The notes under the pieces were generated by a model. The model searched no databases. It was not told the origin of the DNA and saw only the letters and a program-made list of their open reading frames with translations. This document shows positions 1 to 6,495 of a stretch of 23,659 nt of DNA, piece after piece. The DNA is taken from contig DAOUAJ010000282.1 in the NCBI GenBank assembly GCA_034433615.1, positions 1 to 23,659 of the forward strand, in the 5' to 3' direction. The position numbers and the translations under genes are program-made. The DNA is from DAOUAJ01 sp034433615. Lineage in GTDB: Bacteria; Chloroflexota; Anaerolineae; DUEN01. The stretch's first letter is position 1; every line of letters starts with the position of its first letter.

Positions 1-428
1 CCCAACCCCTGAAAGGAATAGGGAGACGTGCGCGGCTTAAAAGCGCCTCCGCGCAAGACATGGGCACCCGCCTCCTTCACGGCATGAGCCGTCTCCAGCA
101 ATTGGGAGCGGTTTTCCACCGAGCAAGGCCCGGCCATCATGACCAGTTGCGGTCCGCCGATGCGCAATCCATTCAAAGCAATGACTGACGATTCCGGCTT
201 GGACTCACGGCTGGCCAGCTTGTACGGTTGCAGCACCGGCATCGTCTTCTCGACGCCAGCCATCACCTCGAATACCTCAGGCGTAACGATCCGTTCCTCA
301 CCCACCACTGCGACGACCGTACGCATCTCTCCGTAAATAGGATGCGGGTGTAGCCCCAACTCCTGCACTTTCGCAATGACAGCTCCGATTTCACCGACTG
401 TGGCGTTCTGTTTCATGACGATGATCAT
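1..428 (-). CDS. aroF: 3-deoxy-7-phosphoheptulonate (DAHP) synthase, partial (C-terminus outside window)
   Basis: DAHP synthase condenses phosphoenolpyruvate with erythrose 4-phosphate, the first committed step of the shikimate pathway in the cytoplasm. The visible 142 residues start [15 protein letters not shown] and hold an N-terminal ferredoxin-like regulatory domain (about residues 1-75). The catalytic barrel follows with AGPCSVE (99-105) and [16 protein letters not shown] (126-141), a substrate-binding segment typical of the type Ibeta family. The ATG at 428 follows a GGGAGGGTG ribosome site, and the gene lies 29 nt after the pheA stop, so it is the third gene of the aroH-pheA operon. 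Expression should depend on the attenuator at 1849-2149. The N-terminal domain of this family often carries feedback control by Tyr or Phe, but which one applies here cannot be read from the sequence. The symbol aroF is used loosely; aroG/aroA are also used for this family. Confidence 0.93.
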   Translation of the reverse strand, partial: MIIVMKQNATVGEIGAVIAKVQELGLHPHPIYGEMRTVVAVVGEERIVTPEVFEVMAGVEKTMPVLQPYKLASRESKPESSVIALNGLRIGGPQLVMMAGPCSVENRSQLLETAHAVKEAGAHVLRGGAFKPRTSPYSFQGL

Positions 429-457
429 TTCACCCTCCCCTGGCATTCAGCCATCCG

Positions 458-1318
458 CTAGATTTGCAAGATCGCTTCCTGCCCACCATTCTCGATCACG
501 GGCAGCTCGGCAGCGGGGTACGATCCTAGCAGTTTGACGAAAGCGGCCCGTGAGAGCAATCCCACCAGCGCCTCTTTGCAGCGCTCTTCTTCCCAGTGCC
601 CCTCAAAATCCAGATAAAAGACGTAGTGCCACGGCCGGTTGCGGCGCGGGCGAGACTCGATCTTGGTCAGATTGATGCCACGGTTGGCGAACTCGCCCAG
701 ACAGCCGTGCAGCGCCCCCGGCGTGTGGGCAGTGGCAAACACCAGCGAGGTTTTACTGGGGTCTTGGCGTTCCGATTCTCGCTGAGCGATGAGGAAAAAG
801 CGGGTGTAGTTCCAGGCCAAATCCTGGACGTCGCGGTCCAGTACCTCCAGGCCGTATATTTGGGCAGCCAGCGCGGAGGCGATGGCCCCTACCCCTGGCT
901 CAGGGTTGGCGGCCAATTCCTTGGCACTGCCGGCCGTGTCGTACCAGGGCACAGCCTTGAGGCCGCGTTGGGTCAGATATCGCTCGCACTGAGCCAACGC
1001 TTGCGGGTGCGAACGTACCTGGGTCAGTTGGTCTGGCGTGGTGCCAGGGGGTGCCAGTAAGTTGTGCCGTACCTGTAGCATCATTTCCCCCCAGACTTTG
1101 AGGTCACGCTCCAATAGCAGGTCGTAGGAACGGTTGATGGACCCGGCCACAGAGTTTTCCACCGGCAGGGCAGCCAGGTCGGCGCGGCCGGATTCGACTG
1201 CTGCAAAAAGCTCCTCCAAAGAGCGACAAGGCAGAGTTTCGACTTCCTGTCCCAGTTTCTGGCGAATAGCCTCCTCGGAATAGGCCCCATACTCCCCTTG
1301 AAAAGCGACAACCTTCAT
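458..1318 (-). CDS. pheA: Prephenate dehydratase
   Basis: Converts prephenate to phenylpyruvate, the Phe-specific branch step. The 286-residue length is normal for a monofunctional dehydratase with an ACT domain. The catalytic two-lobed domain spans about residues 1-182, with VENS (53-56), SHPQAL (103-108) and the TRF motif (172-174) in NYTRFFLIA. The ACT domain follows with GAL (201-203) and ESRP (221-224), the motifs that bind phenylalanine for feedback inhibition, so allosteric control by Phe is expected. There is no fused chorismate mutase; that activity is supplied by the gene immediately upstream. The ATG overlaps the aroH stop by 4 nt (ATGA, 1315-1318), indicating translational coupling. 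DAHP synthase follows after 29 nt. Confidence 0.97.
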   Translation of the reverse strand: MKVVAFQGEYGAYSEEAIRQKLGQEVETLPCRSLEELFAAVESGRADLAALPVENSVAGSINRSYDLLLERDLKVWGEMMLQVRHNLLAPPGTTPDQLTQVRSHPQALAQCERYLTQRGLKAVPWYDTAGSAKELAANPEPGVGAIASALAAQIYGLEVLDRDVQDLAWNYTRFFLIAQRESERQDPSKTSLVFATAHTPGALHGCLGEFANRGINLTKIESRPRRNRPWHYVFYLDFEGHWEEERCKEALVGLLSRAAFVKLLGSYPAAELPVIENGGQEAILQI

Positions 1319-1776
1319 GCTATCCTCTCCTTAGGCTCTGAAGCGCCGTCCCCCGAATAGGCAGCCAGGTGACCCGTGATCCAAGCCTCCAGCTCGTCCC
1401 AGTCTACTGGTGGGATTTGCGAGAGGTCGGGGCGCAGGTTGGCTGCACCTTTGATGTAAACGTGGGTGATCTCCTGGGGCGGCTTCTCTGTGTTCCAATG
1501 TACCAGCACACGAATGCAGCGGGGTAACGATCCTGGCACGTTTATCTCGTGCGCGCATATGAGAGCGACGTCCAGCCAGCCCAGTTGGCGGGCGGCCAGG
1601 GCGGGGAACTCGGCATTGAGATCGGGGGTGGTGGTGAAAATGGCGCTGGCCACGTCGGCCGGCTCAATTCCGTTCAGGCGGATCATGAGCGCCAGGAGTT
1701 GGCGCGTGGCTCGTAGGATCTCCTCACGGGTGTTCGCTTCGGCTGTGGTCGCGCCGCGCACGCCACGACAGGGCAT
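1315..1776 (-). CDS. aroH: Chorismate mutase, AroH class
   Basis: Rearranges chorismate to prephenate, feeding PheA directly. The 153-residue protein begins [16 protein letters not shown] and aligns by eye with the trimeric Bacillus subtilis AroH fold. The expected active-site residues are present: Arg4/Arg7 in CRGVRGATT, Glu77 in CAHEINVPG, Arg89 in CIRV, Tyr107 in HVY and Arg115 in LRPDL. The start at 1776 is chosen because GAAGGAGG sits just upstream. A longer reading up to 1860 would run into the attenuator terminator and adds no conserved sequence. It is the first structural gene after the attenuator and overlaps pheA by 4 nt. Confidence 0.96.
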   Translation of the reverse strand: MPCRGVRGATTAEANTREEILRATRQLLALMIRLNGIEPADVASAIFTTTPDLNAEFPALAARQLGWLDVALICAHEINVPGSLPRCIRVLVHWNTEKPPQEITHVYIKGAANLRPDLSQIPPVDWDELEAWITGHLAAYSGDGASEPKERIA

Positions 1777-1848
1777 AGTGTCCTCCTTCAACGTGTTGCC
1801 TGTTGTGTGTTGTTGGGTGTTCCGTAGTGCGTGGTGCGTGAGCACTGG
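1777..1848 (-). repeat. Low-complexity spacer between attenuator and aroH
   Basis: Read on the minus strand this stretch iterates GCACCACGCACTACG and ACAACACACAACAGGCAAC-like words. It resembles the iterated spacer motifs seen elsewhere in the window (for example 12768-12838 and 18883-18927). It separates the intrinsic terminator from the aroH ribosome site. No gene is seen in it. Assignment as a dispersed repeat is tentative. Confidence 0.35.
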
Positions 1849-1852
1849 TTGG

Positions 1853-1889
1853 ACAAACAAAAGAGCGTGGGCTCATCGCTCCACGCTCT
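1853..1889 (-). terminator. Intrinsic terminator of the aroH-pheA attenuator
   Basis: On the minus strand a 9-bp stem AGAGCGTGG/CCACGCTCT (1889-1881 with 1870-1862) closes a 10-nt loop. The transcript then runs into TTGTTTG directly after the terminal CT. It stands after the leader-peptide stop and before aroH. The 5' arm and loop (1886-1870, GCGTGGAGCGATGAGCC) can instead pair with an upstream leader segment, as expected for a conditional terminator. Confidence 0.85.
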
Positions 1890-1924
1890 CTATGTATTTA
1901 TCTTACGGTCCTAATCTTCGTTGG

Positions 1925-2101
1925 CTAAGCCGTTAACTTCTTCCGGGCGTGGGGCGATGGGCCTACCTGGGGGTAGGCATAAAAGTAGGCAAAATAAAAC
2001 CCGCGCCAGCCGAAGCTGAAGCGCGGGGCCACGCCGAGCACCGCCACATGGGCGGCACCGTCTGCTTTGATATTAGCGTGACTAAGCCTGCTGGTTACCA
2101 T
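1925..2101 (-). CDS. Phe/Tyr-rich leader peptide of the aroH-pheA-aroF operon
   Basis: A 58-codon ORF starts ATG GTA ACC, 13 or so nt after the predicted transcription start, with GAGGG (2110-2106) in front. Residues 28-43 read FSFGWRGFYFAYFYAY: five Phe, four Tyr and one Trp among 16 residues. This is the hallmark of a leader peptide that senses charged tRNA-Phe and tRNA-Tyr, as in the enterobacterial pheA leader. It lies between the promoter at 2121-2149 and the terminator at 1853-1889, just ahead of genes for Phe/Tyr synthesis. The coding sequence itself contains the mutually exclusive hairpin segments. An in-frame ATG at 2149 exists, but it lies at the -35 box and would not be transcribed. 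It is longer than the usual 15-30-residue leaders, and residues 1-27 have no obvious role. No other function is apparent. Confidence 0.85.
   Translation of the reverse strand: MVTSRLSHANIKADGAAHVAVLGVAPRFSFGWRGFYFAYFYAYPQVGPSPHARKKLTA
1947..1978 (-). promoter_or_regulatory. Antiterminator and competing hairpin segments of the Phe/Tyr attenuator
   Basis: On the minus strand GCCTACC (1978-1972) and GGTAGGC (1967-1961) form a 7-bp hairpin with a 4-nt loop. The overlapping segment GGCCCATCGCCCCACGC (1963-1947) is complementary at 15 of 17 positions to GCGTGGAGCGATGAGCC (1886-1870), the 5' arm and loop of the terminator, and so can act as antiterminator. A second GCCTAC copy (1990-1985) and GGCGTGG (2035-2029) offer further competing partners. 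Stalling at codons 35-39 would mask the upstream partners and favour antitermination. The pairings are seen in the sequence; the mechanism is inferred. Confidence 0.75.
1991..2027 (-). terminator. UUCG-capped terminator hairpin inside the leader ORF
   Basis: On the minus strand CCCGCGC, a TT bulge, CAGC, a TTCG tetraloop, GCTG and GCGCGGG (2027-2000) form an 11-bp stem. It is followed at once by TTTTATTTT (1999-1991). This is a textbook intrinsic terminator, yet it lies wholly inside the leader coding sequence, and its U-tract provides the Phe-Tyr-Phe codons 35-37. A translating ribosome would melt it, so it should act only when the leader is not translated. Chance GC-rich structure is possible but unlikely with a perfect stem, UUCG loop and U-tract together. 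Confidence 0.7.
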
Positions 2102-2120
2102 TGCACCCTCGTCCAAGTCA

Positions 2121-2149
2121 ATAATAGCATGTAACTGAGGATTTGTCAA
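2121..2149 (-). promoter_or_regulatory. Sigma70-type promoter of the leader/aroH operon
   Basis: On the minus strand TTGACA (2149-2144), a 17-nt spacer and TATTAT (2126-2121) give a near-consensus promoter. The transcript would begin at about 2114-2112, leaving a 5'UTR of about 13 nt before the leader ATG at 2101. Confidence 0.88.
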
Positions 2150-2236
2150 ACGAGAATAATCGGGGGAGAGGTGAGTGTATCACGCTGGGGACATACAGAT
2201 AGGTGAAATGGGCAATCCCCTCTTCGCTTAGGGTTA

Positions 2237-2245
2237 TGATATAAT
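2237..2245 (+). promoter_or_regulatory. Extended -10 promoter for the Gfo/Idh/MocA operon
   Basis: TGATATAAT (TGn followed by consensus TATAAT at 2240-2245) lies 60 nt before the ATG at 2305. No recognisable -35 box lies 17 nt upstream, as is common for extended -10 promoters. It is divergent from the aromatic operon promoter, with about 90 nt between the two cores. Confidence 0.6.
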
Positions 2246-2304
2246 GTAGCAAGTTCGGGTAGACCGGATTGGGATATACTTCATCCTTCAGGAGAGGGAT
2301 CACG

Positions 2305-3582
2305 ATGCCTCAGCCAATTGAAGCGGTCCTCATCGGTGCTGGCAATCGTGGCCGCGAGGCCTACGGCGCTTACGCACTCCGCTATCCCCATCAACTCAAG
2401 TTTATCGCCGTCGCGGAACCCGTTGTAGAGCGGCGTGAGCGATTCGCCCGTGAGCACCACATCCCACCGGAGCGCCAGTTTGCTTCCTGGGATGACCTTT
2501 ACGCGCGAGGCCAGTTGGCTCCCGCCCTGGTCAACTGCACCATGGATCGCGACCACGTAGCCTCCACGTTACCAGCACTCAAGCTGGGCTACCATGTGCT
2601 GTTGGAGAAACCAATGGCGGTCACACCCCACGATTGCGTCCGCCTGGTGCGCGCAGCCGAACAAGCTGGACGCATCCTCCAGATCTGCCACGTCTTGCGC
2701 TATACGACCTTCTTCGCCACTTTGTATGAAGTGGTGCGAGAAGGCCGGCTGGGGGATGTGATGACGGTAGAGCATAAGGAGAATGTGGCTTACTGGCACA
2801 TGGCGCACTCCTTCGTGCGCGGTAACTGGCGCAACAGCCAGACCTCCAGCCCCATGATCCTGTCTAAGTCCTGCCATGACCTGGACATTCTGACCTGGGT
2901 GTTGGGTACCCGTTGTCTGCGCCTCTCTTCTTTCGGCGGACTGACCCTGTTCCGCTCCGACCGCGTGGGGTCAGAGATTCCGGCACGCTGCACGGACGGC
3001 TGTCCCATCGAGCAGGAGTGCCCCTTCTACGCCCCGCGCATCTACCTGACCGAATACACAGGTTGGCCCGTCTCCGTGATCTCGCTGGACACCCGCCTGG
3101 AGGCCCGGCTGAAGGCTCTCCAGGAAGGACCTTACGGCCGCTGCGTTTATCATTGCGATAACAACGTAGTGGATCATCAGGTGGTCGCAATGGAGTTTGA
3201 GAACGATGTGACCGTTACCTTTAATATGCACGGCCACTCGCACCGGGAGGGGCGGACGATGCGTTACGATGGCTCGCGGGCTACGCTGCGCGGCAACGCG
3301 GCCGAGAACGAACTTATCATCCACGATCATGTCACCGGACGTGAAGATTTGATCCGACCGGGAGAGGTCGCCGGCGGCCATGGCGGGGGTGACACTGGCC
3401 TGATGAACGCGTTTGTGGCTGCTGTGCGCAACCCCGGTCGCGAGGTGCTCAGCTCCGCCCGAGCCTCGTTGCAAAGTCATCTGATGGCATTTGCAGCGGA
3501 GGAGGCGCGGCTCACCGGCCGTGTAGTGGACATGAGAGCCTATGCTGAGCGGATCGAATCGGAAGTGAAGGAGCAATCGTGA
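2305..3582 (+). CDS. Gfo/Idh/MocA family oxidoreductase with Cys cluster
   Basis: A predicted NAD(P)-dependent sugar or cyclitol dehydrogenase of 425 residues. The N-terminal Rossmann fold carries AVLIGAGNRG (about 7-16), followed by the EKPMA motif with the family lysine (about 98-102) and the HDLDILTW segment, whose His/Asp belong to the active site. The C-terminal part contains C229, C233 and C239 (CTDGCPIEQEC) and C280/C284 (CVYHC), a set known in one subgroup of this family and perhaps a metal site. The start at 2305 is chosen for AGGAGAGGG upstream; an upstream in-frame ATG at 2269 lacks such a site. The stop overlaps the next gene by 4 nt (GTGA). The substrate cannot be told from the sequence. 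Confidence 0.9.
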   Translation: MPQPIEAVLIGAGNRGREAYGAYALRYPHQLKFIAVAEPVVERRERFAREHHIPPERQFASWDDLYARGQLAPALVNCTMDRDHVASTLPALKLGYHVLLEKPMAVTPHDCVRLVRAAEQAGRILQICHVLRYTTFFATLYEVVREGRLGDVMTVEHKENVAYWHMAHSFVRGNWRNSQTSSPMILSKSCHDLDILTWVLGTRCLRLSSFGGLTLFRSDRVGSEIPARCTDGCPIEQECPFYAPRIYLTEYTGWPVSVISLDTRLEARLKALQEGPYGRCVYHCDNNVVDHQVVAMEFENDVTVTFNMHGHSHREGRTMRYDGSRATLRGNAAENELIIHDHVTGREDLIRPGEVAGGHGGGDTGLMNAFVAAVRNPGREVLSSARASLQSHLMAFAAEEARLTGRVVDMRAYAERIESEVKEQS

Positions 3583-4358
3583 GCGAGGTGCGTGTTCTCC
3601 TCCTGGTAGCGATCACAGTGCCCCCGACGGCGTTGGAGGCATTGGGGCCATTGGTGGCCGAGCGTACCGTGGATACCCCTTGGGGAACCATCGGTCCCAT
3701 GGCCGAGCGGTCACTGCCGGGTGGCCCCACGTTTCTGGTGCAGCCATATTTCGGGTTGCCCACCCGGTTGGACCCGCGGGCAACCGTGTGGGCTGCACGC
3801 CAGTTGGGCCTGCAGCGGGTGATCGGTTGGGATGCAGGGGTCGCCCTCAACCAGCTTCTACGTCGCGGCGATACCATGATCGTGGACGACTATATTGACA
3901 ACACTCATCGCCAACCAACCACTTTGTTCGAAGAGCAAGGGGTAGGAGGGATCGTGCAGGTTCCGGCCTTTTGCCCACAGATTCGCCAGGCACTGCACGA
4001 CTTTGTACCGGGGGCTGTGGACGGCGGCGTATATCTGGCGGTAGACGGGCCCCGTCGGGAGACGGTGGCTGAGGCTCGATTGTACCGCGCCTGGGGTGGC
4101 GACGTGATTGGGCAGAACTTGATTCCTGAGGCAGTGTTAGCCAAAGAACTGGGATTATGCTACGCCGGGCTGGTAACCGTAGTGGATCGAGCTGCCGATC
4201 TGCCCGCCACCCCTGCTGCTGGAGAGGTGCGGGCCGCATTGCGCGTGATCATTAACGCGCTGCCCCAGGCGATACAAGCCCTGACAGACGAGCCCACTTG
4301 CAACTGTCAACGAGGGAACGCCGGCACGTCAACACGCCGACCTTTGGTGGAGTTGTGA
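3579..4358 (+). CDS. Divergent MTA/purine nucleoside phosphorylase-like protein
   Basis: A 259-residue protein of the PNP/MTAP superfamily. Family members cleave 5'-methylthioadenosine or purine nucleosides with phosphate. Recognisable parts are VDTPWG (about 31-36), the RGDTMIVDDYIDNTH block, FCPQIR, and DGPRRETVAEARLYRAWGGD (156-175) followed by IPEAVLAKELGLCYA. However, the N-terminal IGIIGGSG-type phosphate loop is absent (the protein starts VRVLLLVAITVPP), RHG is replaced by QPYFG, and the usual TxAxGSL segment reads WDAGVAL. Phosphate and substrate binding are therefore probably altered, and the activity is uncertain. GTG start at 3579 with AAGGAG upstream, overlapping the oxidoreductase stop by 4 nt. 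The C-terminal 25 residues are non-conserved and polar. Confidence 0.7.
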   Translation: MSEVRVLLLVAITVPPTALEALGPLVAERTVDTPWGTIGPMAERSLPGGPTFLVQPYFGLPTRLDPRATVWAARQLGLQRVIGWDAGVALNQLLRRGDTMIVDDYIDNTHRQPTTLFEEQGVGGIVQVPAFCPQIRQALHDFVPGAVDGGVYLAVDGPRRETVAEARLYRAWGGDVIGQNLIPEAVLAKELGLCYAGLVTVVDRAADLPATPAAGEVRAALRVIINALPQAIQALTDEPTCNCQRGNAGTSTRRPLVEL

Positions 4359-4361
4359 AGT

Positions 4362-5627
4362 ATGGAAACGCGAGCTGTCGCTTCCGATTACGAACTGTAT
4401 CAGGCAACCCGGCTGACACTCGAGGCGTTCTGTAAAGAGGCATCGGACGAGGCACTGGCCCGACGGATCATTCGGGTGCGCACTCACCCCGCCTATCGGC
4501 CTGAACTCGTGCGCTTACGGGTCGCCGATAGTCGTGTCATCGCCCACCTTCAGATCGTGGACCGAACAATGGGTGGAGGGCTGGCCGAATGGCGTATTGG
4601 GGGCATCACCAGCATGTGCACGGCTGCGGAAGCTCGTCAGCAGGATCACGCTACTGCCCTAATGGCTGATGCTCTAGAGGTCATGTGCCGCGAGGGGTTC
4701 GACATTTCCGTATTGCGAGGGATTAACCATTTTTATGAGCGTTTCGGCTACGCGGTCGTATGGCCAAGTTGCTGGCTTTCGATCCCTCTGGCGGAGGCGC
4801 TCACGTTGAGCAGTGAGCTCAATGTGCGTCCAGCCCTGCTCGCCGATGTACCGGCATTGCTCAGGTTGTACAACGAGGCCTGGGAGTCGCGGCCGGGGGC
4901 CCTGGCACGGGACAGAGCGTATTGGCGGTGGCTGTTGGAGGCTAAACATCCCCTGTGGGTGGCTGTTGATCGAGAAGGTGCGGCCCACGGCTACGTGAGC
5001 CCGTCAGAGCACTGTCCCGGCGAAGTGGTTGAGCTGGTAGCAGCCGATGCCGGAGCTACCCGTGCCCTGGTACGGCACATCGCAAACATGGCGAGCAACG
5101 ATGGGGTAAGCACGTTACGTATTGCTGTCGCTCGAGATGATCCGATTGTACGTTGGCTGCGACGGGTGTGCCAGGTCACGCTGAGCGAGGAGACTACGCC
5201 TGCTGGTGGGTGGATGGCCCGATTTATCAATCTGCACTCCGCCATGAGCAAGTTGCAAGAAGGGTTAACGGCTCGCCTCTTGCGCTCGGCCTTGCGCGAC
5301 TGGCGCGGGCGGGTGAACTTTGTGACAGATCTGGGGACCGTAGCCCTGGTCTGCCGTCATAGTCACGTGTCGGTGGTAGCTACAGCGCCCATTGGCAGCT
5401 CTAAGCCTGACCAGGCAGCTCAGCCGGTCACGGACTGGATAGGCCCAAGGGACAGGCTCACCTGCCAGATCCCGCAGGATCGGCTGATGCAAATGGTGTG
5501 GGGGTTTCGTTCAGCCGATGATGTGGCCGAGGACCCAGGTGTGGTCATCCCTCACATGGTGCGGCCGTTGTTGGACGTTCTGTTCCCGCCAGTCACGGCC
5601 TGTATGGCCGGACTGGATTGGTTTTGA
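4362..5627 (+). CDS. Eis-like GNAT acetyltransferase (tandem GNAT plus SCP2-like domain)
   Basis: A 421-residue protein with Eis/YgfF-like architecture: N-terminal GNAT domain (about 1-150), second GNAT-like domain (about 155-290) and C-terminal sterol-carrier-like domain (about 300-421). HFYERFGYAVVWP (about 123-135) matches the family's YxRFGYE segment. Eis enzymes acetylate amines, in mycobacteria including aminoglycosides. The acetyl-CoA pyrophosphate loop, normally R/QxxGxG/A, reads RQQDHA here, with Asp in place of the conserved Gly, so cofactor binding may be weakened. It starts 3 nt after the preceding stop, behind GGTGGAG, and is the last gene of the operon. Substrate unknown. Confidence 0.75.
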   Translation: METRAVASDYELYQATRLTLEAFCKEASDEALARRIIRVRTHPAYRPELVRLRVADSRVIAHLQIVDRTMGGGLAEWRIGGITSMCTAAEARQQDHATALMADALEVMCREGFDISVLRGINHFYERFGYAVVWPSCWLSIPLAEALTLSSELNVRPALLADVPALLRLYNEAWESRPGALARDRAYWRWLLEAKHPLWVAVDREGAAHGYVSPSEHCPGEVVELVAADAGATRALVRHIANMASNDGVSTLRIAVARDDPIVRWLRRVCQVTLSEETTPAGGWMARFINLHSAMSKLQEGLTARLLRSALRDWRGRVNFVTDLGTVALVCRHSHVSVVATAPIGSSKPDQAAQPVTDWIGPRDRLTCQIPQDRLMQMVWGFRSADDVAEDPGVVIPHMVRPLLDVLFPPVTACMAGLDWF

Positions 5628-5629
5628 AG

Positions 5630-5699
5630 AAGCGGTCAGCTTTCAGCTTTCAGCACTCAGCTATTAGCCACTAGCCAATCGGCTGACTGCTGACCGCTT
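5630..5699. repeat. Dispersed TCAGC/TTAGC-rich repeat with 11-bp terminal inverted repeat
   Basis: AAGCGGTCAGC (5630-5640) and GCTGACCGCTT (5689-5699) are perfect inverse copies. Between them CTTTCAGC, ACTCAGC, TATTAGC and ACTAGC words alternate every 7-8 nt. The same words recur at 20268-20408 and 23008-23045. It lies between the Eis-like gene and ubiE and may serve as a hairpin terminator, though no U-tract follows. Confidence 0.7.
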
Positions 5700-5710
5700 G
5701 GGGGAGATAG

Positions 5711-6436
5711 GTGCGCGTGTCCACGCGAAATCATGAGCCGTTGCCTGGAGACGCAGAGAGGGCGGCCTATATGCGTCGCATGTTCTCTGCCATCGCCTGG
5801 CGCTACGATCTGATGAATCGTCTGATGACCGGTGGGCAGGACCAGGCGTGGCGGCGGTATGTGGTCAGGCTGGCTCAGTTGCCACCGGGGGGCAGGCTGC
5901 TGGACGTGGCTACGGGCACGGGTGACATCGGCTACGAGGCACTGCGTCAGGTGCCCGATGCGCATGTGGTGGGCGTGGATTTCACCCATGAGATGATGAT
6001 GGTGGGACGGCGCAAGCGGCGATGGGGGAGGATAGAATTTGTAGAGGGAGATGCCGGCCACCTCCCTTTCGCAGACGGGGTCTTCGACGCGGTGACGTCA
6101 GGTTTCGGTATGCGTAACATGACAGATGCTGCCGCCGTCTTCGCCGAGCAACGACGGGTGGCGCGGCCCGGCGGCCGTGTGATCTGCCTGGAGATCACGC
6201 CACCAACAGGAGGAGTGTGGGGGGCGCTCTACCGGCTCTATTTCTTCCGTCTGGTGCCTTTTGTAGGCGGGCTGATCAGCGGTCAGCCGGAAGCCTACGC
6301 CTATCTTCCCCGTTCTACTGAGCGGTTTCCCTCACCGGACGCGCTGAAAGGGGTCATGGAATCGGTCGGATTGCGCCACGTGCGCTACCGGCTGCTGATG
6401 TGGGGCACCGTAGCAGTGCATATGGGGATCAAGTGA
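5711..6436 (+). CDS. ubiE: Demethylmenaquinone/ubiquinone methyltransferase
   Basis: SAM-dependent C-methylation of demethylmenaquinone (MenG/UbiE), the last step of menaquinone synthesis at the membrane face. The 241-residue length is standard. Family features are RYDLMNRLMTGGQDQAWRR (31-49), the SAM-binding LLDVATGTGDIG (63-74), the acidic residue after strand 2 (D90), GFGMRNMTD (131-139) and the C-terminal PEAYAYLPRSTERFPSP block. The start is GTG at 5711 behind GGGGGAG; an internal ATG at residue 21 would cut the N-terminal part. It heads a group with a UroD-like protein, ubiX and an FMN protein. Because no ubiquinone pathway is visible, menaquinone is the likelier substrate. Confidence 0.93.
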   Translation: MRVSTRNHEPLPGDAERAAYMRRMFSAIAWRYDLMNRLMTGGQDQAWRRYVVRLAQLPPGGRLLDVATGTGDIGYEALRQVPDAHVVGVDFTHEMMMVGRRKRRWGRIEFVEGDAGHLPFADGVFDAVTSGFGMRNMTDAAAVFAEQRRVARPGGRVICLEITPPTGGVWGALYRLYFFRLVPFVGGLISGQPEAYAYLPRSTERFPSPDALKGVMESVGLRHVRYRLLMWGTVAVHMGIK

Positions 6437-6495
6437 TTTTCGATTCGGGTGTGGGCTTGCCCTTGTTATCCATCGCCTGGGTGAGGATAGAGACC

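Noticed and set aside
1081..1311. 76-codon minus-strand frame overlapping the start of pheA
   Set aside because: It is another frame over the pheA coding region without ribosome site or family similarity.
2045..2062. GGGCGGCACCG on the plus strand, similar to the T-box core GGGTGGNACCGCG
   Set aside because: It is on the strand opposite to the aroH operon transcript, lies inside the leader ORF and lacks the other T-box elements. The leader-peptide attenuator explains the region better.
2269..2304. Longer N-terminus for the Gfo/Idh/MocA protein from an ATG at 2269
   Set aside because: The extra 12 residues precede the Rossmann start without conservation, and the ribosome site AGGAGAGGG serves the ATG at 2305.
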